Origin: Branchipolynoe longqiensis
Lineage: Eukaryota > Annelida > Polychaeta > Phyllodocida > Polynoidae
Length of the DNA: 64,000 nucleotides
Direction: 5' to 3'
Assembly (NCBI GenBank): GCA_030323885.1
Contig: CM059188.1
Coordinates: 111,072,763 to 111,136,762 of the forward strand
The stretch's first letter is position 1. The number at the start of each line of letters is the position of its first letter. The notes beneath the pieces are model-generated. The model saw nothing but the letters and a program-made list of their open reading frames with translations. It ran no database searches and was not told the origin of the DNA. Below, one piece after another: positions 54,693 to 61,889 of the stretch. A program made the translations under genes and the position numbers.

Positions 54693-55430
54693 ATGTCTGA
54701 AAAGAAGTTGAGCACGGTGCCCTCCTCAGGCCGTTCCCCCATGATGACCCGCCCAAAGAGGAACACCGATGATAGGCGGGTCATTGTGGACCTCAGCTAC
54801 CCCAACGTCAATGCGGACATCAGGAAGGACCACTTCCAGGGAAGGCCCACCACCTACACCCTCCCAGGCATCATGGCCCTGGCAGGTGAGGTCACAAGCC
54901 TTGGCCAGGGCTGCTACATTTGGTCAGCAGACCTGGCCCGACCATACCTCTAGCTCCGAGCCTACCCCCTGTCAGTTCCCCTCCTCGGCATCACGCTTGA
55001 CTCCAAGGTGTATTTCAACATTGCGCCAGCATTTGGGTGCAGGACCTCTTCAATGGCCTGTGCCCGAACAACCAACACAGTCCTGTACCACCTTCGTCGA
55101 CACGGACACTTTGCTATCTGCTACCTCAATGACTTCGTCGGGGTGGCAGCAACCACGAAAGCTGCCAATGCTGCCTACATCGACATGCTTGATATTGCAG
55201 CACAACTGGGCCTAGCACTATCAACCACAAAGTGCACCCATCCGATGCACCGCCTCGAGTGGCTGGGGTACGAGGACTGAAAGTGCAGATCCCGGATGAG
55301 AAACTATCCAACATCATCACGGAATGCCGAGATGTTGGCCACAACCCCAAGATGACAAGATGCATCCCCCAGCCTGTTGTCGGATGCCTCCAGCATATCG
55401 CCACATGCGTCACCCGGCTAGGCGCTTCTT
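54693..55430 (+). pseudogene. DIRS-type reverse transcriptase remnant
   Basis: MMTRPKRNTDDRRVIVDLSY matches the RT entry block of DIRS elements. LARPY and an amber stop (54951-54953, in place of Gln) precede LRAYPLSVPLLGITLDS, where the usual motif is AYRQL. CRTSSMACARTTNTVLYHLR and ICYLNDFVGVA follow, the last being the YxDD catalytic box with Asp changed to Asn. A frame change near 55265 leads to LKVQIPDEKLSNIITECRD and QHIATCV, beyond which RNase H is deleted. Stop, frameshift and lost catalytic Asp make it inactive. Confidence 0.82.
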
Positions 55431-55444
55431 GGATAGGTACAAGG

Positions 55445-55781
55445 TACAAGGACATCATCCGGACTAGCCCAGAAGCCCCTGCCTTCATCTTCCAGGATGG
55501 CCAGCCCTTGCTGGCAGTCATCCTCACTGCCTCCCTTAGGGCCGCTATCACCTCCGGCCAACACCCTCACCCTGGATCCTTCACCCTACACAACATCTGG
55601 TGCAGAGGCACCCAGCCAGGTGCCAAGGCGGGCGCCCAACTCAAGACCTCCGGCAGCTTGGCAACTGGTGATCGACCGCGATCTATTCATATATGTCCCC
55701 CAGGCCGCCTTCTCCGCAGCGACTCATGCTCTCTCCACTCATTTGGATGAGAGCCTGAATCGACGAACACTTGACCTTTGA
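55445..55781 (+). pseudogene. Tyrosine recombinase C-terminus
   Basis: SPEAPAFIFQDGQPLLAVIL, SLRAAITSGQHPHPGSFTLH then NIWCRGTQPGAKAGAQLK corresponds to the His-x-x-Arg block of tyrosine recombinases, with the Arg changed to Trp. After a one-base shift, LVIDRDLFIYVPQAAF contains the candidate nucleophile Tyr. It would integrate circular DNA without a target duplication. Here it is truncated and frameshifted. Confidence 0.7.
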
Positions 55782-56273
55782 ACTTTCGACCTTGTGAACA
55801 CTACTACTATACCTGACTACTTCTTGAATAAAGTCCATGTCAAATAGCTGCCTGTTTGCATTGTAAATTGTTCAGGTTGGTTCGTCAACATGGGTAATTT
55901 GCGCGCAAACATAGAGTTACTGTGGTGCTGCCACCTGGGTTCGATCCAGCTAACCTCCATGCCTCCTGCCGGAATTCCCGCGAACCAACTCTCATGCCCG
56001 AAACTCATGACATCATACCCGGTCGTCGATGGCCCGCCACATCTTAAATCTACCACTACGCCTCCAGCAGCCGGACCATCAACACCACCAGCTTTACTTG
56101 GCTACCCACCCATCCCTACAAACAGGCAAACACACTACAAGCGATAGGGTTGAGAGCCTGAATCGACGAACACTTGACCTTTGCACTTTTGACCTTGTGA
56201 ACACTAGTACTATACCTGACTACTTCTTGAATAAAGTCCATGTCAAATACCTGCCTGTTTGTGTTGTAAATTG
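55749..56273 (+). repeat. Split direct repeat block B1-A2-B2
   Basis: B1 (55749-55872), a spacer, A2 (55930-56128) and B2 (56151-56273). The B repeat carries AATAAA within TTCTTGAATAAAGTCC, a likely polyadenylation signal of the retroelement. B1 and B2 differ at only a few positions (for example AAATAGCTG against AAATACCTG), whereas A1 and A2 are about one sixth different. The two repeat pairs have therefore diverged unequally. Confidence 0.85.
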
Positions 56274-56356
56274 GCATTCACATGGTTTTGTGCCTCAACT
56301 GTCAATTTATGTAACTTAGATACTGGTGAACTTATCAACCTTTCTTCTGTTTGCAG

Positions 56357-56443
56357 GAATGAGCCTCTTCTCCAGCTTCTTCATCCTGCTGCTCATCCTG
56401 GTCCAATCATCTCCTCCTACATCAGCATCCATATCAAGACTGG
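56357..56443 (+). CDS. Nicotinic-type receptor subunit, exon C (M2 pore helix, 87 bp)
   Basis: Encodes GMSLFSSFFILLLILVQSSP and PTSASISRL (residues 189-217), the pore-lining M2 helix and the M2-M3 linker. Acceptor CTGTTTGCAG|GA after a good pyrimidine tract, donor CTGG|GTATGT. It joins exon B (GTAG) as Val-Gly-Met and exon D as Leu-Gly-Ile. With the conserved Gly as 4', the -1' position is Asp184 (cation selectivity expected), 9' is Ser194 instead of the near-universal Leu, and 20' is Gln205. The preceding GCC-GTA-G sequence has no anion-channel PAR motif. An 87-bp M2 exon is also found in vertebrate alpha7-type genes. Confidence 0.94.
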
Positions 56444-56995
56444 GTATGTTTACTTCAGCATCAAAGTGTGCCAACTTATCAGTTACTATTAATGTTTTTA
56501 CATACCAATTTGTTAGTTGGCAACTTCTACCTTTATGTACCAGAAAGACATGCTCATCCAATTGGTGTGTACTCATTTAATGTCTCCTCACAGGTATGAT
56601 CAGCAAATCAGGTAAATGGTTATTCTCAAGTCAAAATGTACAAAATAAGATTCCCATTATATTTGTAATACCTGTTTTCAACCTGCTATTGTCTATATTG
56701 TTCATACCATCTCATCATCTCATCCATAAATTGTTAAGACCAGAAGACCAGCTATATAAGATATTACTCAACTGGAATAACAATTTCGAACAAATCTTTT
56801 TTGAATATATTTGCTTGAGCAATTAAACCTCAAAATCACATATATTAACATAAGATAGACAGTTCCATGACCTATCACCTCTAACATAAATGATTTCACT
56901 AAATTCAGAAAAAAACATAATAGCAAATTATGGTAAATAGCTATCGAATTTGTTATGTATGCACTTTCAAATATAATCCTGACTGGGTATTGCCA
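56444..56995. other. Intron C-D, unassigned part
   Basis: AT-rich; no repeat or exon recognised. Short frames in both directions are unconserved. Confidence 0.5.
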
Positions 56996-56999
56996 GAGG

Positions 57000-57242
57000 G
57001 GATGGCCGAATGAGTTAGAGCGTCCGTCTCCTGTGTTGGTAGATCGTGGGATTGTGGGTTCGAATCCTGGTCGAGTCAAACCAATGACTTAAAAATGTAT
57101 ACTTATCACTTCCTAGCCAAACGCTTGGCATTTCTAGGATAGGGCAAGGAGCAGTGGAATGATGAAGACCAATCGTCTGCGACTGAAATTTCCCCTGCCT
57201 AAACAACTAATGTACCCCAAAAATTCAAAAATGAATGTGCAA
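57000..57242 (+). mobile_element. SINE with SINE-A head and alternative tail
   Basis: The head GGATGGCCGAATGAGTTAGA with B box GGGTTCGAATCC is nearly intact. The body stops at TAGGATAGGGCAAGGAGCAG and switches to TGAAGACCAATCGTCTGCGA, CTGAAATTTCCCCTGCCTAA, ACAACTAATGTACCCC. This is the tail of SINE-B at 7129. Confidence 0.85.
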
Positions 57243-57403
57243 TTGCTGCCATGAAGTTTATTGAATAATTCTCATGTCAACGGACATCAAATATTGCGAT
57301 AGGAGATTGTCCTATGTATACAATATTCCAGTATTCGAGCATCAGGATCTCTATCTAATGGTGAAGGTACACTTGTGACCTGAATGTTGGCTTTTTGTTT
57401 CAG

Positions 57404-57519
57404 GAATTCATTACTGCATCAACATGGTTCTGATAGCAGTCTCTACCATTCTCTCAGTCGTCATTATAAACATAGGCCAGACCCGGGACAACGATGTCGC
57501 CCCCCGGTGGCTCATGCAG
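57404..57519 (+). CDS. Nicotinic-type receptor subunit, exon D (M3)
   Basis: Residues 218-256: GIHYCINMVLIAVSTILSVV forms M3, followed by IINIGQTRDNDVAPRWLMQ at the start of the cytoplasmic loop. RWL corresponds to the conserved P-x-W of the family. Acceptor TTGTTTCAG|GA, donor ATGCAG|GTACTA, phase 0. Intron C-D is 960 bp. Confidence 0.95.
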
Positions 57520-57721
57520 GTACTAACAGCAGCACTTTGTCACTAGCTTTCAAGCAACGCATGATTAAACTGCCAAATAATCACCAGCAATATTTGAATC
57601 GGAAATCTTGAAGCCAACTGTAGTTAGTTAAGACACCTTTGCAGGCAGCCTCGTGCCGTGATATTAAGCACTTAATGCCCCCGTATGGGCTTTGAAAGCC
57701 GATGAAACCCGTTATTTGTAT

Positions 57722-57855
57722 ACGGGGAAAGCACCTCATAAGCATTGTACTTCTGCTTTCTCCTTTTTCATGGGAACAAAATTACTGATATAAATATCAA
57801 CTTGTGTGTACATTGATCAGGTGGAAATAAATATTTTATTATTATTATTTATTAT
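57722..57855 (+). mobile_element. LINE 3' end with ATT tail
   Basis: GGGGAAAGCACCTCATAAGC ... GGTGGAAATAAATATTTTAT then (TTA)n. About 90 percent like 13590-13715. No coding part is attached. Confidence 0.75.
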
Positions 57856-58043
57856 TATTATGACCATGTGACCTGATTGCTACCATTCCTGACTGGGGCG
57901 ACGGTGAGGGAGAAATACATCTGAGAAACTTGAGGGATTCATATCCAATATTAATTAGAGTGATATAATGTCCGATTGATCACGTTGCTGTTCATGATGG
58001 CTGTCATTTGGAATAACAGGAACCGAACTTTCAATAATTTTAA

Positions 58044-58977
58044 AGTTGCGTAGTCAGATGGTTTTGAGTTGCTGTCATTTCTGAAATAAATATATCGAAT
58101 TGATTATTATGATCTACGTTACTTTAGTTTGAAGTAACTTTTATTTTAAATGGCTAGCATTTAAAGATATTTGAAGTGCAAACATGGAAAATTAATTTTG
58201 GGAAGCACACCAAAATTCTGACACCATAGACTTCTGCAGTAACAGGTTCTATTAAATTAATTCAGTAGCCCCTTCTATGTGGCACCAACTGCTAATGGTG
58301 CTGTCACATTACGATGCTTCTCGGCGGCGCGGTGCCAATGCGCAAACAAGTTGAGACACGTCAAACTTTTCAACGCGGTGGGGAAAAGTTTGACGTCAGC
58401 ACCACGTGTTGGTAGCTTAGGGCCGACATTGTGGTAACGTATATGGACGCGTGAGAAAAAAAACAAAAATGTTTTGGCGCACCGTCCTGATATGACTTTA
58501 GATGTAGCTAGGACATAAAACAACAAAGCAACAGTTTGGCGCAATGTGTGGGAATGACCCTCATGCGCACATGGCATGCGCATAGTGTTCACATAACGTT
58601 ATTCCAGCGCGTCCAACGTATCTCGACGTGCGCCTAACGTCACCATAGTGTTGCCACCCGTGCGTCGTCGCACGTCGAAAGTTTTGCGCAAGCACAAAAC
58701 TTTTAACGTGCGATGACGTGTGCCGCCGACCCTCGTTGACCGTTGCTGTCCATCAATGAATACCAACGCGCGCCTAATGCACCCGTAACGCGTCCTGACG
58801 TATCCCGACGTTGCGCCAAAAAATCACATACGTCAACGCACGTTGGTGAGAAGCGTCGTAATGTGACAGCGCCATTAATAAGTGGATCAGTATCTGAGTT
58901 TGATATGTACAATCAAATCAAATCTAGATAATTGTTTCGGTTTTAAAAACGTTCACGCTTCATCAGACTATGCAGCT
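58044..58977 (+). mobile_element. MITE-T copy split by FB-5
   Basis: AAGTTGCGTAGTCAGATGG after TTAA (58040-58043); ends CATCAGACTATGCAGCT before TTAA (58978-58981). FB-5 occupies 58296-58874. The MITE halves meet at AACTGC / TAATAAGTGGATCAG, the expected family sequence. Confidence 0.88.
58296..58874. mobile_element. Foldback element FB-5 (579 bp) with captured SINE tail
   Basis: TIRs: TGGTGCTGTCACATTACGAT at the left and TGGCGCTGTCACATTACGAC read inward from the right. Palindrome GTTTTGCGCAAGCACAAAAC at 58681-58700. The SINE tail CCGTCCTGATATGACTTTAG then ACATAAAACAACAAAGCAAC (58484-58530) follows an A-rich run. Flanked by TAA and TTAA within a known MITE-T sequence. Confidence 0.9.
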
Positions 58978-59145
58978 TTAATTAGAGTGATACACTGTCC
59001 CCGTCCTGATATGACCTTATATGTTGCTAGGACGTAAAACAACAAGAAACAAACAAACGACACAATGTCTGCTAAATCACGTTAATGTTCAAGTTGGCTC
59101 TCTTGTGGATTAACAGAAACCGAAATTTAAATTATTTCAGCAAAT

Positions 59146-59329
59146 AATCAGCTATAGCAAAATATCAAGATGTTATATCGGACTGGCCAGTTCAATATCA
59201 GTTTATCAGATCAGGGCGGGTCGTAGGGTATTGATAAGGAGTGTTGGGAAGGGAGAGGTGCCTAGGAGGAGCACTGAAAACATTAGGGACTAATCTTTAT
59301 TTATATTCACATAATAAATTATCTAGCAC
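59146..59329. other. Intron D-E, unassigned part
   Basis: Nothing recognisable on either strand. Confidence 0.5.
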
Positions 59330-59570
59330 ATATAATATAGGGCTATATTTAAATACATATATATATATTTAAATATGTATATAAATATATATAGATATTT
59401 AAATACATATATATATATATATAAACATATATGTAAATATGTATAAATATATATATATTTAAATATATATATATCTATAAATATATATATTTATATATAT
59501 ATATATATTTAAATATATATATATATATTTATACATATTTACATATATGTTCATTTACATACATAAATGT
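59330..59570. repeat. AT microsatellite with ATTTAAAT phases
   Basis: Alternating TATATATA blocks spaced by TTTAAATA about every 60 bp, largely palindromic. Confidence 0.9.
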
Positions 59571-59731
59571 GTAATATTATGCATAAACAAAATTTGTGCT
59601 AAGTTCAATTACATATCTAGATTTTAACCGAATGAGCGAATGAAAATAACAAGCTATTGATATAGTGTCAGTTTCGATATCTATATATAACACCTACTCA
59701 TGTCCATAATCATTATCTCCACTGTTTACAG

Positions 59732-60061
59732 AACTATCTGTACAAGGTGGCCAAACTACTCTGCATCAAGGTGAACAGAACTGTCCTAAGCAACACGGCA
59801 TACGACGAGGCCTCTGAAAATGGGGTCTACCTTGAGTGCCTCAACGGAAGTGGCTCCGACAGACATGCGCAGTTTACGATGCGCGACAGGGCGGTTCACA
59901 ACTATGACGTGGCACATCGCTGGCACACGCTGGCGGCCATCTTGGATCGGTGCTTCTTCAGTGTGTACTTGGTGGCGCTGGTCACGTCGACTGTGTTTAT
60001 TTTCCCGTCAGACATTTCGTCGCGAGTGAGTGTGGCGCCGCACGGCGGGACGCAGTGCTAG
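59732..60061 (+). CDS. Nicotinic-type receptor subunit, last exon E (M3-M4 loop, M4)
   Basis: Residues 257-365: NYLYKVAKLLCIKVN begins the remaining cytoplasmic loop. HRWHTLAAILDRCFFSVYLV carries the amphipathic MA-type end and M4 (about 323-347), with the conserved Trp and Asp-Arg. FPSDISSRVSVAPHGGTQC and a TAG stop follow. The acceptor TGTTTACAG|AAC gives phase 0 with exon D. The whole M3-M4 loop is only about 80 residues, short for the family. A consensus donor CGA|GTGAGT lies at 60025/60026, in phase 0, so some transcripts could splice on to a further exon; otherwise the protein ends 18 residues after M4. A MITE sits 33 bp after the stop. Confidence 0.93.
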   Translation, partial: NYLYKVAKLLCIKVNRTVLSNTAYDEASENGVYLECLNGSGSDRHAQFTMRDRAVHNYDVAHRWHTLAAILDRCFFSVYLVALVTSTVFIFPSDISSRVSVAPHGGTQC

Positions 60062-60093
60062 CATTACCGGCATGTGGTGGTAGAGGTAGAAGC

Positions 60094-60474
60094 AAAGACC
60101 CTATAATACTAAGACGGCTCACTCAGCCTGTAGTGTGTAATCAAAATGATAAAACCCACCACTTGGTGCGCTGGCTGTTCTCTTGGTTAAACAGTTGCTA
60201 TATTATATGTATAAATGTATATATGAATGTGAAAGATGTGTGATGATGGCAATGATGATGATGATGCTGATGATGATGTGTATTTGTTCATAGCAATTTC
60301 ATATTGATGTGTATTCATACTTACCTATCTCATGTATAATATAATTGTATGTGTTTACATGTGAAACACCAACCAGCAGCCGGGCTGATCAAACCCATCA
60401 CAAGGTGGCACTGCAAAATTTACATTACCATGGGAGAGATAGGGAGTGAACCGTCTTAGTATTATAGGGTCTTT
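60094..60474. mobile_element. MITE with 9-bp TSD (381 bp)
   Basis: Perfect ends AAAGACCCTATAATACTAAG and CTTAGTATTATAGGGTCTTT (longer TIR about 32 bp). GGTAGAAGC at 60085-60093 and 60475-60483. A 9-bp duplication suggests a Mutator-like transposase. The interior is AT-rich with a GATGATGAT run. Confidence 0.93.
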
Positions 60475-60483
60475 GGTAGAAGC

Positions 60484-60788
60484 TACAGGTGGTAGAGGTA
60501 GAGTCTACAGGTGCGACATGCTGCTTGCTTACTGCATGTCAGGTAGCCTGCACTGACAACTCGCCACTACCCGGCATTGAGTGCTAGTCGGGTTTTTTTG
60601 TAGCGACTGCGACCGGGATTCATATGGGCGTTTAATTTTTAACTGTCATATCTATATTTATTTTGACGCTCTGTAATTGAATCGAAATGGAGAAAGTTCT
60701 AGGAAAGGTTGGGGAAAACGCCTGTGTGATTTCGATTCGTGACGAGCATTGCCTTCGGAATCACTATCTCTGAATAGTCTGTGTTCTG
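60484..60788. other. Unassigned stretch downstream of the receptor gene
   Basis: No recognisable exon, repeat or clear polyadenylation signal. Confidence 0.5.
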
Positions 60789-60792
60789 TAAA

Positions 60793-61175
60793 GTTGCATA
60801 GTCCGATGGTCTTGAGTTTCTGACATTTTTTCTGGAATAAGTATATTAAATTCATCATTATTATCTCCCGTAGTTTAGTTTGAAGTAACTTTTAATTATA
60901 ATGGCTAACTTTTGAGATATTTCAAATTCAAACATGTGAAAATATTGTTGGCAAGCACGCCAAAACTCTGACACCATAGGCTTCTACAGTAACAGGTTCT
61001 ATTAAATCGACTCAGCGTTCCCTTCCATGTGGTAACAAATACTTAATAAGTGCATCAGTATAGGCAGTATAAATCGTCAACAACAACAAAAAAGTATCTA
61101 AGTTAGATATGTAGAATCAAATCTAGATAATTGTTTCAATTTTGAAAATATGATGCCTCATCGGACTATGCAGCT
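60793..61175 (+). mobile_element. MITE-T copy with SINE-B tail scrap
   Basis: AGTTGCATAGTCCGATGG to GGACTATGCAGCT; flanks GTAA and TTAA. At 61060-61093 AGGCAGTATAAATCGTCAAC then AACAACAAAAA matches the SINE-B tail at 44236 and is bordered by AGTAT on both sides. Confidence 0.85.
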
Positions 61176-61184
61176 TTAAATTAA

Positions 61185-61885
61185 AGGTGCATAGTCCGAT
61201 GTAGATAAAAGATTCACCCGGTACTTGTAGTACACGGGTGAAGACCAGCCTTATATAAATACGGGGGAAAATAGCATTAATATGGAAGTGAGGCTACAGT
61301 ATGTGGGTCCAGTATCAAATGGCTACCCATATTATGCATATAGGCACAGAGTTGGTGAAATGGGAGAGAATGCAAAAAAGACAAGATGGCGGCCGCAGAA
61401 CGCAGTCGATTTCACTTTTAAATCTTATTAAACTATATATTATATTATATTTTTCAACTCAAAGGTAGCGGGTAAATAATAAAACATATGTAAAGAATAA
61501 ATGTTGCTTCTTAGATTGTTAAATTAGGCTCTCAATTATTTGACCCGTTTTTTCGCCACCTTTTACATAAGGGTGGTTTGCACCCCTACTGCAGCAGTAC
61601 GGGGTGAATCTTGTATCTAAGTCCGATGGTGTTTTTTTTTTTTTTTTCTGTCATTCGCTGAGATAACAAACATTTTAGATTGGTCATTATAAGCTATCTT
61701 ACTTCAATTTAAAGTAACTTTGATCTCAAGTGACTAATTTTGGAGATATTCGACGTATAACTTCAATAATAATGACAAGTTAGTTGTGGTAGACAGACCC
61801 TATGCTTGTCTAAACTCTGACCTCCATGACCTGCATGAGTAACCGGTTTTATTATTAGGACAAACTTTCAAGTAGGAGCAAGTAT
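61185..61885 (+). mobile_element. MITE-T copy, split by a 418-bp MITE and 3'-truncated
   Basis: AGGTGCATAGTCCGATG after TTAA (61181-61184), then the nested element, then GTCCGATGGTG with a T15 run and decayed family sequence to about 61885, where the next MITE-T begins. Confidence 0.78.
61202..61619. mobile_element. MITE with 9-bp TSD (418 bp) nested in MITE-T
   Basis: Ends TAGATAAAAGATTCACCC and GGGTGAATCTTGTATCTA, with AGTCCGATG at 61193-61201 and 61620-61628. The inner segment has a second small palindrome, CACCCGGTACTTGTAGTACA CGGGTG, near 61214. Confidence 0.92.
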
Positions 61886-61889
61886 TTAA

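Larger units (their letters stand above)
52778..56273 (+). mobile_element. PAT/DIRS-like tyrosine-recombinase retroelement, internally deleted
   Basis: Split direct repeats in the order A1 - coding - B1 - A2 - B2. A1 52778-52975 and A2 55930-56128 share GCCACCTGGGTTNGATCC, GAATTCCCGCGAACCAACTC and ACTACGCCTCCAGCAGCC. B1 55749-55872 and B2 56151-56273 share GAGAGCCTGAATCGACGAAC, TTGAATAAAGTCCATGTCAA. This is the known PAT/Ngaro layout. The coding part holds a gag-like frame, a reverse transcriptase with DIRS-type motifs and the C-terminal part of a tyrosine recombinase. RNase H, methyltransferase and most of the recombinase are missing, so it is a dead deletion derivative. It lies sense to the receptor gene in intron B-C and ends 84 bp before exon C. 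Confidence 0.85.
57954..59145. repeat. Direct repeats flanking a MITE-T
   Basis: ATTAGAGTGATATAATGTCC ... AACAGGAACCGAACTTTCAA (57954-58035) recurs as ATTAGAGTGATACACTGTCC ... AACAGAAACCGAAATTTAAA (58981-59135). In the second copy a SINE-A tail (CCGTCCTGATATGACCTTAT ... AACAAACAAACGAC, 58998-59062) is inserted with an ACACTGTC/ACACAATGTC flank. Confidence 0.78.
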
